Source: Baffinella frigidus (Eukaryota; Cryptophyceae; Cryptomonadales; Baffinellaceae). From it: a stretch of DNA of 13,332 nucleotides. The DNA lies in assembly GCA_026770585.1 (NCBI GenBank), contig MU647328.1, positions 24,600 to 37,931 of the forward strand. Reading direction: 5' to 3'. Below, one piece after another: positions 1 through 7,567 of this stretch. The number at the start of each line of letters is the position of its first letter. Position 1 is the stretch's first letter. The position numbers and the translations under genes were made by a program. The notes beneath the pieces were generated by a model that was given only the letters and a program-made list of their open reading frames with translations, did no database searches and was not told the DNA's origin.

Positions 1-308
1 CCCCTGTAGGAGGTGGAGTTAGAATCCATCCGGAAAATGCTCGTATGAGCGGCCGACACGGGGTACAGTAAGTGGCACAATGCGTAGCATGTGCGGCGCT
101 GACGCTGGTTGTTTGGCAATAAATTATCAATCTCTCTAAAAGGCCCTAGATCGGTGCGTGTCCGTGTTCGCGAGTAACCCCTGTACTTAGCGTGTATGTA
201 AGAGCGCACACAGGGCAGTCTACCTGTACAGGGGTACCTCGCTCATAAGAAAGCGCACCCCCCCCCAGGACCACCATAGGGCCCTAGGCAGAGCACGAAC
301 TTGAATCT
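1..308. other. Unassigned upstream sequence
   Basis: No reading frame, RNA gene or repeat that I can recognise. A short palindrome CCTGTACAGG lies near 222-231 and a C-run near 259-267. Nothing here can be tied to the gene downstream. Confidence 0.5.
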
Positions 309-448
309 AATTTCGGACCAAGACAGAATCTGTCCCGCTATCTTAGGCTCCCCACGCGGAAGGTAAGGGTGTATATATTTTAGGCATCAAATGATGCTAT
401 TTTATGTCTTCTCATCAGGACAGATTCTGGTATGGTCCGAGATGAAAT
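309..448. mobile_element. MITE family 1, copy 1 (about 140 bp)
   Basis: The ends are inverted: ATTTCGGACC at the left and GGTCCGAGATGAAAT at the right, with a second inverted block GACAGAATCTGTCC / GGACAGATTCTG just inside. About 22 of 26 terminal positions pair. The left inner block is itself a small palindrome (GACAGA-A-TCTGTC). A second copy at 6420-6564 shares the whole internal sequence (e.g. CCCGCTATCT, AAGGGTGTA, ATTTTAGGCAT, ATGATGCTAT). No coding capacity, so it is a non-autonomous element. The exact borders and target-site duplication are uncertain. Confidence 0.75.
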
Positions 449-461
449 CGCGGCAGGTAGG

Positions 462-662
462 CCACGCCAGGTCACACGTTCAAATTCCATTTTGCTACAC
501 GATGGTCAAGTAAAGTTGATTTCCGCCCGGGAAACACGCTAAAAGTGATGGGAATTGGAGCTCTTTGCCGCCGGATTTTTTTTAAATGAACCACGATAAG
601 CCATCTAAACACTTTTAGCGCGAACGAGTGTGTATGAAAATCCCACTTATGCCCTGGCGTGG
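462..662. mobile_element. Foldback element with CCACGCCAG ends (about 200 bp)
   Basis: CCACGCCAG at 462-470 is matched by CTGGCGTGG at 654-662. Further in, CGCTAAAAGTG (537-547) pairs with CACTTTTAGCG (610-620). The motif GAAACACGCTAAAAGT recurs in diverged form as GAACACGCCACCAGTC near 9890 and GAAACACGCCAAAAGTC near 11900, each preceded by a similar TTAATT...CGGATT-type stretch. This suggests a three-member dispersed family. The antisense open frame inside (472-681) has no recognisable protein features and is treated as fortuitous. Confidence 0.65.
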
Positions 663-699
663 ATTGTCGGTTGAAGCACACTACCCGAGAGAGCTTTAA

Positions 700-1119
700 A
701 TGGTTTGTGGTTTATTTTTTATGGTGTATGGTTTATGTTTGAAGGTTTAAGGTTTAGGGTGTAGGGTTGATGGTCTAAGGTCTAGGGTTTCGGGTTTAAG
801 GTTTCGTGTTTACCAGGAGCGAGGAGGGTGTCGGGCGTTCCGGGTTTAGGGTTTAGGGTTTAGGGTCTAGGGTCTAGTGTTTAGGATTCAGGGCTGAGAG
901 GTTTAGGGTTTCGTGTTTACCAGGAGCAAGGGGGGAGTCGGGGGTTCCGGATTTCGGTTGTAGGATGCAGGGTGTAGGGTCCAGGGTCTAGGATCTAGGG
1001 TTTAGGGTTTTGAGGTTTAGGGTTTAGGGTCTACCAGAGAGGATGGATTCGGGGGTTGCGGAGCGGGAGCGGTGCCCGAGGTGCGCTGACCCCTAGCGTT
1101 CAACCTCAAACCATACACC

Positions 1120-1179
<60 letters not shown>

Positions 1180-2140
1180 ACCCCCCAACCTCATCCTATC
1201 CAATAACGCGTGTATGAAACCCTGAACCCTTAACCCGGAACCCGAAATCCGGAACCCGAAACCGGGTAGTAATCCCTGAACCCGAGGTTTAGAGTGTAGG
1301 GTCTACCAGAGAGGATAGATTCGGGGGTTCCTGAGCGGGAGCGGTGCCCGAGGTGCGCTGACTCCTATCGGTCAACCCTAAAAAAAACATACACCGTACA
1401 CCGTACACCCTAAACACTAAAACCTAAAACCTAAACCCTATCCAATAGCGTGCAGCCCTGAACCATACACCGTACACCCTGAACCCTGAACCCTAAACCT
1501 TGAACCCTGAACCTTGAATCCTGAATCCTGAACCCTGAACCCGAAACCCAGAACCCGAAACCGGGTAGTAATCCCAGAACCCGAAACTAGGTTTCGGGGT
1601 TACCAGGAGCGAGGAGGGAGTCGGGGGTTCCGGGTTTAGGGTCTACCAGAGAGGATGGATTCGGGGGTTCCTGAGCGGGAGAGGGGCCCGAGGTGCGCTG
1701 TCACCTGTTTTCAGGATTCGGGATTAGGGTTTCGGGTTCAACTCTAAACCCTAAACCCTACACCGTACACCCTGAACCCTGAGCCCTGAACCCGAAACCC
1801 TGAACCCGGAACCCCAAACCCTGAACTGTTTTCGGGTCCCGGGATTAGGGTTGCGGGATCCGGGTTTCGAGTTTTTGCGGTCCATGCACGCATGTTTTGG
1901 AGGTTGGGTGTTTCTGAGCTGGAGCGGGGCCCGAGGTGTGCTGTCACCTGTTTTCGGGTCCCGAGATTAGGGTTTCGGGTTTCGGATTTCGAGTTTTGGG
2001 GGTCCATACACGCATTTGTTGGGAGTTGAAAGCTAGGGTTAGGGTACAACCTTATCTTATGGTGTCGGGTTCCGGCTACCCGGTTTCGGATTTCGGGTCT
2101 CCATGTGTTTCTGGTTTCTGGTTGAGTGACTGGGGCTTTG
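700..2140. repeat. Interstitial telomere-like and composite satellite block
   Basis: Degenerate 6-8 bp units of TTTAGGG, GTGTAGGG and TTCGGG type alternate with the opposite strand (CCCTGAA, CCCTAAA, CCCTCAA), so orientation switches several times. Embedded are larger repeats: a ~70-bp unit beginning GGTCTACCAGAGAGGAT and ending GAGGTGCGCTG at about 1025, 1299 and 1638, with a diverged relative near 1905-1940, and a unit GTTTACCAGGAGC near 809, 917 and 1597 (the last as GGTTACCAGGAGC). Plant and green algal telomeres use TTTAGGG, but these arrays are too degenerate and mixed in polarity to be an active chromosome end. No gene is seen here; open frames in it are repeat artefacts. Confidence 0.85.
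1118..1184. repeat. CCCTCAA tandem array
   Basis: Nine or so near-perfect tandem copies of the heptamer CCCTCAA sit inside the degenerate telomere-like block. They are the most homogeneous stretch of it and differ from canonical CCCTAAA by one base, so this variant has been amplified locally. Confidence 0.85.
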
Positions 2141-2191
2141 GAGGTATACCAATTGGTCAAAAACGACAACAGTAAGTCACCAAATCAAGTG

Positions 2192-2248
2192 TTAGCACCC
2201 ACCCGCGTTAGCACCCACCCGCGTCAGTCCCCACCCGCGTTAGCCCCC
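2192..2248. repeat. 16-bp minisatellite, 3.5 copies
   Basis: Units TTAGCACCCACCCGCG at 2192-2207 and 2208-2223, TCAGTCCCCACCCGCG at 2224-2239, and a partial unit TTAGCCCCC. The array is short and recently duplicated. Confidence 0.85.
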
Positions 2249-2356
2249 CTGTACAGAGGATCGCGGGCACCGCATTTTAGGTCCTGTAGGTTCTTTTAAC
2301 TCCCAACATAGGCGAACACCGGAACTTGTTCTGCAGAAAAGCCGTGCTTCCTTTCT

Positions 2357-2398
2357 CATCCATCAGGCCCCTCTGAACCGGGGGGGGCCTGATGGATG
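2357..2398. repeat. Perfect 15-bp hairpin
   Basis: CATCCATCAGGCCCC (2357-2371) and GGGGCCTGATGGATG (2384-2398) are exact reverse complements around a 12-nt loop. It lies about 500 bp upstream of the gene start. Whether it is a transposon remnant or a structure in a transcript cannot be told. Confidence 0.7.
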
Positions 2399-2429
2399 GG
2401 AGGTGTTTCTGGTGCCGTCTCTCCTTAGC

Positions 2430-2901
2430 CAACCCTGAGTCTATCATCTTCGTATACTGTTGTATACTCGGTGATATATCACTCTGGGTAGGTGACTCTC
2501 TAGAGCATCTTTCTGCTCTCGCGTGTCGCCTCCCAGAGCCCACCTCTCACCACCCTCAGATATCACCCCTTCGTCTCAGAGTGGCTTTCTGCTCTCACGT
2601 GAGCGCGCGTGCGGTCTCGCGCACGAAGCGCGCACGCGCACATCTCGCACGTCCGGGCGCTCTGGCGTCCGTGCGTGTGGGATTTTCCACTCCCTCCTAT
2701 CTAGTGGTAGATGAGCTTTCGCTAGCACGCGCTTCCCGTCCGGCGAGAACGCGTGGTGCTTGGGCTCTTGCCCCGGTGGATGTGATGAATGAAAATCCGG
2801 CTCTGGCCAGAAACACCGAATATTTCCTGTGGTTGCTAAAAAGTCCCGAATATTTCCTGTGCTAAAAAAGAGTCACCGCCGGTGTGCTTGAGAAAGGGAA
2901 C
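2430..2901 (+). promoter_or_regulatory. Probable 5' flank / promoter region of the gene
   Basis: This is the stretch before the first exon. It contains a direct repeat CTTTCTGCTCTC[GA]CGTG (about 2509 and 2584), a GC-rich inverted repeat GCGCGTGCG/CGCACGCGC (2605-2613/2631-2639), and a near-tandem duplication of GAATATTTCCTGTG...GCTAAAAA (about 2818 and 2848) ending roughly 35 bp before the ATG. I see no convincing TATA box. An in-frame TAA at 2863-2865 closes the exon-1 frame upstream. The forward open frame at 2392-2865 shows no protein-like features, and I read it as non-coding. Confidence 0.35.
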
Positions 2902-3258
2902 ATGGTGGCGCTACCGCTGGGCCTGCTTCTGCTGCTGCAGGTTTGCGGAGCAGCGTCGGGCGGGGCGGGCGGGGAGGTTATCTCGCCGCTGCGCCCTGTC
3001 GAGCCGAAACACCTCCCGCGCTTCGCCTTTGGGCGGGACCACCGGCCAATCCGAATCCCACTCGTCGTCAACGTCTTCCTTGTCAACATCGACTACCATG
3101 CCAACAACGCATACACGGCGCTGTCGGCTACCGAGCTCGAGGCGTTCCTGATGGAGGTGCTGCCGGAGACTCAGCCGAGCTGCATCGAGACGGGCGAGTC
3201 GCTCCACGTCACCTACGATCTGTGGTACCACGTGGCGCACATCGATCCCAACTCCAAG
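2902..3258 (+). CDS. Exon 1: signal peptide and conserved N-terminal domain
   Basis: 119 codons from the first in-frame ATG (context GAACATGG; upstream stop at 2863) to AAG|GTACGT, a strong GT donor in phase 0. Residues 1-18 form a signal peptide: a short N-region, the core LPLGLLLLLQV, and CGAA before a likely cleavage. Around residues 54-62 comes IPLVVNVFLV, then LSATELEAFLMEVLP, then PSCIETGESL near 93-102 and a tract ending HIDPNSK. The pattern PL-VNV-L...L--FL...P-----PSC-ETGE-L resembles the N-terminus of the plant At5g58100/At3g28720 family as I remember it. If unspliced, the frame runs on to a TGA at 3436-3438, with the extra residues being low-complexity proline/serine, which supports the splice. 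Expected in the secretory pathway. Confidence 0.9.
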
Positions 3259-3762
3259 GTACGTGGAGCGCTAGCGCTGTCCCCCACACCCTCCACCCGG
3301 CCGATGATATCCCCCCACCCCCTCCCCGAGGATGGGGTGGATTCCGACGAACTCAACGGATTCCGGCCGGCTCTAGGAACTGAACAGGATTTCTCCTGGC
3401 CAAATGCGGGTCTGTTGGGCCTCCGCGCCCCGCTGTGAGGTCCGCGCAGCGAAACAATTAGGCTCAACATCGTATGGTTGAATAGGAGGAATCACAAACG
3501 GAGGCTAACATTTGATTAGGCTCAACCACGCCCAAGATGCCATCCGGCCTTCCACTCACCCTCACGCCACCCTGGATGGAACATTATGGTAATTTGAGCA
3601 TTCTTAAGTCAACTCCCCTTGGAGAACACGCCACATTGTGGCGTGCCCGTGATGAATGGATCTGGTACAAAATGGTCTAATATGGATTTTAGTGGTATAA
3701 ATCATGTCAACTTTTGCGATCAAGGGTTATTCGGGATTGGCCGCAAGTCCCCTCCAGGGTGG

Positions 3763-3920
3763 CCCTCACGGAAAGACCAAATCGTCGATTCTCAGACCTC
3801 GGATTTACCTTGCCAGGCCCCCCAGGTAAGGGGGGCTGGCAAAAGTTGACCCTGCGCCTCAGTGCAAAAAAAACCTTTGGAAAAAGGTCGAAAATTGACC
3901 TTTTGGTCCTTCCGTGAGGG
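3763..3920. mobile_element. MITE with CCCTCACGGAA ends
   Basis: Termini CCCTCACGGAAAGACCAA (3763-3780) and TTGGTCCTTCCGTGAGGG (3903-3920) pair at 17 of 18 positions. A strong internal hairpin TTGCCAG/CTGGCAA with CCCCCC/GGGGGG lies at 3810-3842. Sequences starting CCCTCACGGGAGGACCAAA at about 4939 and 5244 share the end sequence but lack an obvious right end, so they are related truncated copies; the element at 12403-12541 has similar CCACCAACCCTCAC ends. Confidence 0.75.
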
Positions 3921-4097
3921 CTGGTGGTTCCCAGCTGCTGGATGCACCATCCTGCCAAGCCACATTGATCGAGGGAAACCGACGCCTTGTCCACGTCAGA
4001 TTCTACGTGGTTGACTTAAGTATTCAAGGGGTTTCCCCTGAAAGATGTCAAACGTGGATGTTTGAATCCCTCTGGCGTGTTGTGATCCGCCAAAGGC

Positions 4098-4302
4098 CCA
4101 CCAGCAACCCGTTGCAGCCTTTAACCGGATCGGGTACTGTAGTAATTTTCAGCTAAACCGAAGAAATCTCTTCGGTATCTCCCGTCAGCAATTCGAGGTC
4201 CCTAAGGTTTCCTACCGTAGGGTCATAGGAAAGATGTTTTTTCAAATCAAATGCCCGAATCCTTGGGAGGATCCGGTAAAAGCTGCTACGGGTTGCTGGT
4301 GG
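4098..4302. mobile_element. MITE family 4, copy A (covarying hairpin)
   Basis: Ends CCACCAGCAACCCGTTGCAG and its inverted partner ...GCTACGGGTTGCTGGTGG, about 36 bp with a few mismatches. Inside is a conserved GTAGTAATTTTCAGCTAAA, then a hairpin ACCGAAGA-aatc-TCTTCGGT (4157-4176), then CTCCCGTCAGCAATTC and TTCCTACCGTAGGG. Other copies are at 5984-6188 and, inverted, within 5381-5510 and 5604-5672. Confidence 0.8.
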
Positions 4303-4717
4303 GCGGTTTCGTTTGCCCTCCTGAGTTTGCCTCCGGGACAGCTAAACGGAATCTGACGGGGGGGCGTCTGGACGAATGCGGGGACTCGATTGCGTCGCCC
4401 TCCTGGAGCGAGAAGGATTTGTGGCGGACCAACGGCTCATCCGGGAACATGGTTAATTTCAAGGAAAACTGCCTACCGAACCGGATTCAGGCCCTAATTA
4501 AATTTACCTACCTTCGTCTAACTCCAGTGGACAAATAGGGACCCATTTTCTTTTAAATTAAACATGTCCCCGGAGGAAGGCGGTTTCGTCGTGCTCCTGA
4601 AAAACTCACGGAATCCATCGGGCTCCAGAAACGGAATCCAACGTTCTCCAGAACAAATTCGACAAATTGCGGAACTGCGTTTGCCCTCCTGAGGCGAAGC
4701 ATGTGTGGGGGTGGCAG

Positions 4718-4796
4718 GGGGAGCTGGAGGCGATGATCAGGGGATTGATGCGGCCTGAGCATCCTGACGCCGAGGAGGATGCGGAGGACTCGTTGG
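4718..4796 (+). CDS. Exon 2: short helical/acidic exon
   Basis: Acceptor GGTGGCAG|GGG gives phase 0, matching exon 1. The 26 codons read GELEAMIRGLMRPEHPDAEE and onward through DAEDSL, with one G left over before the donor G|GTACCT (phase 1), which fits exon 3. The first half continues the family alignment after the PSC-ETGE block, where plants have a helix ending in a KEAM-type motif. The second half is acidic. A second possible donor is GATTGCAG|GTGGGG at 4828, but its phase (2) clashes with exon 3. The GTACCTTCC donor is also conserved in two diverged copies of this exon in the same intron (5057 and 5228). Several fragments of this exon lie downstream and look non-functional. Confidence 0.72.
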
Positions 4797-5031
4797 GTAC
4801 CTTCCCACCAACCACGCCAGATTGCAGGTGGGGGTTGATTTTTTAAAACCGCGTCTGGAAGCGGTTGTTGACTTTTGAAAACCACTGACCTCAGGAGGAA
4901 GTTGACTTTTGGCGACCCCTCCCCAGGCTCTGGCGTGGAACCCTCACGGGAGGACCAAATCAACCATTTTTGACCTTTTGTGCAAGGCACTCTTAAAACT
5001 CCCAAACCCTTGGGAAAAGAGCTCTTTTTTC

Positions 5032-5056
5032 GCCGAGGAGGAGGAGGACTCGTTTG
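5032..5056 (+). pseudogene. Exon 2 echo a
   Basis: GCCGAGGAGGAGGAGGAC then TCGTTTG|GTACC matches the 3' half of exon 2 (AEEEEDSFG) including its donor. There is no matching acceptor upstream, so it is a fragment, not a usable exon. Confidence 0.6.
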
Positions 5057-5187
5057 GTACCTTCCAAGAACACGCCCTGGACAATACGAACTCAGATCCG
5101 ATTTTCAACACCGTTTTATGCTATCTTGCGGGTGGATTTTGCTGACGTGGCCTCGACCTAGCTTTACTTGGGTACAAAATCCACCAG

Positions 5188-5227
5188 CACCCTGACGCCG
5201 AGGAGGATGAGGAGGAGGACTCGTCCG
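5188..5227 (+). pseudogene. Exon 2 echo b
   Basis: Reads HPDAEEDEEEDSSG in the exon 2 frame with the same G|GTACCTTCCCACCAACC border as exon 2. The sequence then enters a CCCTCACGGGAGG repeat end instead of exon 2's own flank. The start of the exon is missing. Confidence 0.65.
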
Positions 5228-5380
5228 GTACCTTCCCACCAACCCTCACGGGAGGACCAAATCAACGACGTTCGACCTTTTGTGCAACGCACTTTTAAAA
5301 CTCCCAAACCCTCGAGAAGGGAGCTTTTTTCGGGCCATTATAAAATCAGAGGGGTCGTCTGGTGTCTTCCGCGCCCGAAA

Positions 5381-5597
5381 CCCTACGGAAGGAGGCCCTA
5401 GGGGTCCTGAGAATTGCTGACGGGAGATTCAATGAGATGTCATTGATCTAGCTGAAAATTACTACAGTACCCAACCAGGTTATAAGCTACAACGGGTTGC
5501 TCTTGGAAGGTATCAAACGAGTCCTCCTCCTCCTCCCTCTCGGCATCAGGATGCAAAGGGCCCTACAGTAGGACATCCCTAAGGACCAAGGGGGTTC
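5381..5597 (-). repeat. Left arm of 217-bp inverted repeat
   Basis: Reverse complement of 5891-6107 with about nine mismatches (about 96% identity) across a 293-bp spacer. It contains an inverted part of MITE family 4 and, on the minus strand at about 5514-5553, a copy of the exon 2 3' half. The spacer starts with a further copy (5604-5672) of the first 70 bp of this arm. Confidence 0.9.
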
Positions 5598-5603
5598 GAA
5601 GCT

Positions 5604-5672
5604 CTAGGGGTCCTGAGAATTGCTGACAGGAGATTCAATGAGATGTCATTGATTTAGCTGAAAATTACTACC
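5604..5672 (-). mobile_element. Partial inverted copy of MITE family 4
   Basis: Nearly identical to 5398-5466 (CTAGGGGTCCTGAGAATTGC ... CTGAAAATTACTAC) and includes the hairpin TCAATGA-gatg-TCATTGA at 5635-5652. It ends abruptly at the GTAGTAATTTTC border, after which another repeat family begins (5684-5762). Confidence 0.75.
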
Positions 5673-5683
5673 CTGGCCCTGGC

Positions 5684-5762
5684 TCAATCGGGTTGGAGGA
5701 CTATTCCCAAGTTGACATGCTGGGTGAGTGGTACACATCCGTCAACTTTGGAGCGGAAACGT
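5684..5762 (+). repeat. CAAGTTGACATGCTGG repeat, copy 1
   Basis: TCGGGTTGGAGGACTATTCC, CAAGTTGACATGCTGGGT, then CGTCAACTTTGGAGCGGAA. Related copies are at 6216-6306 and, inverted, at 11056-11166. The inverted copy forms one end of the CTAGCTCTGCC element, so these two are probably truncated members of that family. Confidence 0.65.
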
Positions 5763-5890
5763 GTTTGGTGTCTTCCGCGCCCCATCCCTGCCACCAGCAA
5801 CAGTAGCAGCTTAAATCGGCTTCTCACAAAACGGGATGACCCCCAGGAGGTACACTTTTAAGTGTAACAGCCATCTAGTCACCCCCCTAG

Positions 5891-6107
5891 GAACCCCCTT
5901 GGTCCCTAGGGATGTCCTACTGTAGGGCCCTTTGCATCCTGATGCCGAGAGGGAGGAGGAGGAGGACTCGTTTGATACCTTCCAAGAGCAACCCGTTGTA
6001 GCTTATAACCTGGTCGGTTACTGTAGTAATTTTCAGCTAAATCAATGACACCTCATTGACTCTCCCGTGAGCAATTCTCAGGACCCCTAGGGCTTCCTAC
6101 CGTAGGG
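5891..6107 (+). repeat. Right arm of 217-bp inverted repeat
   Basis: Partner of 5381-5597. In this orientation it contains an exon 2 fragment (5935-5974, HPDAEREEEEDSF) whose donor GT has become AT. It then runs into MITE family 4 copy B. The exon fragment and element sequence travel together in both arms. Confidence 0.9.
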
Positions 6108-6188
6108 TACTACGAACAAATATTTTTTTCCCCCCCATACCCGGATTCTTGCAAGGATCCGGTAAAAGCTGCTACAGGTTGCTGGTGG
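5984..6188. mobile_element. MITE family 4, copy B
   Basis: From CCAAGAGCAACCCGTTGTAG to AGGTTGCTGGTGG, about 205 bp, aligned over its length with 4098-4302. The internal hairpin is TCAATGA-cacc-TCATTGA (6042-6059). Confidence 0.78.
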
Positions 6189-6419
6189 TTCCGTGCCCAC
6201 GCCCCAGTACTTCGTCTGTCGGGTTGGCTGTCAGACTATTCTCAAGTTGACATGCTGGATGCGCGGTACAAATTCATCAACTTTGGGGCGTAAAAGAGCC
6301 CGGGCACGCCAAAATGGTGGGCCCAACAAGACTGAGACAAGGCTAGAAGCCATGGACACTACACGATTCAGAGGACAAACTTGGCTTCACGGTTTACTGT
6401 TTAGGGTTCAGGTTTAATT

Positions 6420-6564
6420 CAATTTCGGAACAAGACAGATTCTGTCCCGCTATCTGAGGCTTCCGACGCCGAAGATAAGGGTGTACATGCTATTTTAGGC
6501 ATACCATGATGCTATCTCACGCCTTTTTATGCGGACAGATTCTGTTATGTTCCGAGATGAAATT
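6420..6564. mobile_element. MITE family 1, copy 2
   Basis: Second copy of the element at 309-448, with ends AATTTCGGAAC and GTTCCGAGATGAAATT. It sits inside a TTTAGGGTTCAGG-type telomere-like tract: GGTTTA precedes and TTTAGGG follows, so TTTA or a similar short AT sequence may be the target duplication. Relative to copy 1, the outer pair CGGACC/GGTCCG has changed to CGGAAC/GTTCCG on both sides. Confidence 0.78.
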
Positions 6565-6664
6565 TAGGGTTCAGGGTTTAGCGTGTAGGGTGTAGAGTGT
6601 AGGGTGTACGGACTTCCATGACGCACATCACCCCCACCATCAATCCCTTGACCACAGAGCTCAG

Positions 6665-6716
6665 GGATTGATGCTCTGCGAGCATCCCAACGAGGAGGAG
6701 AAGGAGGAGAAATCGT
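6665..6716 (+). pseudogene. Exon 2 echo d
   Basis: After CTCAG| the frame reads GLMLCEHPNEEEKEEKSF, aligned to GLMRPEHPDAEEDAEDSL of exon 2. It runs directly into the end of the CTACGCGGGAG element instead of a GTACC donor. The 5' GELEAMIR part is lost. This is the longest echo and the only one that retains a possible acceptor. Confidence 0.65.
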
Positions 6717-6717
6717 T

Positions 6718-6887
6718 CTACGCGGGAGAGCTACCTGTGATTTTACGCCCTGCGTCCATCTATTATTTTCCCTTGAAATCGGCAAAAGTTACCGAAAATG
6801 CCCACAAATAATTGACTTTAACGGAAAAGTAACCGCAGGATATGCCCAAAAAGGGCTCCAAGAAAGCACCTACCCCTCCCGCGTAGT
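6718..6887 (+). mobile_element. CTACG-ended MITE, forward copy
   Basis: Begins CTACGCGGGAGAGCT and ends CCTCCCGCGTAG, so it has inverted ends of its own. It is also the inverted counterpart of 7026-7196 at roughly 88% identity, sharing ATCTATTATTTTCCCTTGAA and AAGTAACCGCAGGATATG. Both copies are followed or preceded by the direct repeat ACGCACATCACCCCCACCAT (about 6620 and 6975). Confidence 0.8.
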
Positions 6888-7025
6888 TGGGTACCGTGCG
6901 CGTCCCGGCCCTGGAAACTACATGATGTGAGAGGACAACCTGGGCTTGGGTTAGGATTTCGGGGTTAATCGCCACGACGCACATCACCCCCACCATCCCT
7001 GAAATCAACCCCTACTCCCCAGGCG

Positions 7026-7196
7026 GACTACGGGGGAGGGCTGGGTGGTTTCTTGGAGCCCTTTTTACCCATATCCTGCGGTTACTTTTCTGTCAAAGTC
7101 AATTATTTGTGAGCATTTCTGGCAACTTTTGCCGATTTCAAGGGAAAATAATAGATGGACGTAGGGCGTAAAATGACATTCAGCTCTCCTGCGTAG
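7026..7196 (-). mobile_element. CTACG-ended MITE, inverted copy forming the exon 3 acceptor
   Basis: Starts ACTACGGGGGAGGGCT and ends GCTCTCCTGCGTAG. The terminal TAG is followed immediately by the coding bases of exon 3, so the 3' splice site of intron 2 is the element's own end. This is the arrangement described for introner elements. Confidence 0.75.
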
Positions 7197-7335
7197 GACC
7201 GGAAGCGAAGGCCAAGGCGAAAGACAGCCAGAAGCGCAGAGGGTCGAGTTACGTGGTCCCGATCGAAGGGGACCTCGAATGGAAGCTCGGCGAGATCGTG
7301 GACCTTTACGCCCCGGCGTCGGCGCGCCGATACAA
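7197..7335 (+). CDS. Exon 3: lysine-rich linker and conserved L-LY block
   Basis: Acceptor CTCCTGCGTAG|GA, with two bases completing the glycine codon begun in exon 2. Then 45 codons: PEAKAKAKDSQKRRGSSY, then VVPIEGDLEWKLGEIVDLY and APASARRY, with AA left before the donor GTCCGC (phase 2). The basic front part is probably a flexible linker. VVPIEGDLEWKLGEIVDLY fits the plant-family block that precedes the VV--DKV segment. The AG of the acceptor is the last two bases of an inverted-repeat element (7026-7196), so this intron border appears to be supplied by the element. Three shorter copies of the 3' half follow at 7568, 7815 and 7934; this copy is the only one with the full 5' part. Confidence 0.82.
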
Positions 7336-7455
7336 GTCCGCTCACTCTCCTATATCCAGCTCTGTCCCTGTCGATTTGGGCTTTCAAATTTGCGTCCACC
7401 GGGCTCTTTTCGGATTGTTGACAGATTTGTTTTTTTGGATCGTTGACAGATGCGC

Positions 7456-7566
7456 AAAATCGTCCTGTCAACCTGAGAATAGTCGTGTAAAATCGTCCTG
7501 GCAACCTATACGTGTAAAATCGTCTGTCAACCTATGCAAAATCGTCCTGCCAACCTGAGAATAGTC
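7456..7566. repeat. Irregular AAAATCGTCCTG minisatellite
   Basis: Four copies of [GT]AAAATCGTC[C]TG[TGC]CAACCT at 7456, 7489, 7516 and 7538. The first and last extend to GAGAATAGTC. Spacing is 22-33 bp. It lies directly between exon 3 and its first echo. Confidence 0.7.
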
Positions 7567-7567
7567 G

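Larger units (their letters stand above)
3259..4717 (+). other. Intron 1
   Basis: From GTACGT to GGTGGCAG. It contains a C-rich first 200 bases, a block (about 3460-3525) that is an inverted, roughly 75% identical copy of 8524-8590, a 9-bp hairpin CACGCCACA/TGTGGCGTG (3627-3645), and two MITEs (3763-3920, 4098-4302). At 4303-4717 I see fragments of a repeated GTTTGCCCTCCTGAG motif (about 4311 and 4679) and nothing else. Confidence 0.65.
4797..7196 (+). other. Intron 2
   Basis: The longest intron seen (2.4 kb). It holds five fragments resembling exon 2, the large inverted repeat 5381-5597/5891-6107, MITE family 4 copies, the second copy of MITE family 1, and the inverted pair of CTACG-ended elements, the second of which ends exactly at the exon 3 acceptor. 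At 4828-5380 are two copies (about 4939-5036 and 5244-5330) of a block containing CCCTCACGGGAGGACCAAAT and CTTTTGTGCAA. Confidence 0.65.

Noticed and set aside
700-2140. True chromosome end
   Set aside because: Repeats are degenerate and change strand repeatedly; a telomere would be a homogeneous array in one orientation at a contig end.
1744-2169. 141-codon antisense open frame
   Set aside because: It translates degenerate telomere-like repeats (repeated GFRV and ETRNP patterns) and is a repeat artefact.
2392-2865. 157-codon forward open frame directly upstream of the gene
   Set aside because: Composition is irregular, it crosses repeats and a GC-rich palindromic area, shows no domain or signal, and ends in the duplicated promoter-proximal box. 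Length is within chance for GC-rich sequence.
4828-4829. GATTGCAG|GTGGGG as the exon 2 donor
   Set aside because: It looks good alone but leaves phase 2, which is incompatible with exon 3; G|GTACCT at 4797 fits and is conserved in echo copies.
7103-7504. 133-codon antisense open frame over exon 3
   Set aside because: It is the reverse shadow of the exon and the CTACG MITE; the sense frame has splice borders, phase agreement and a family-like block.
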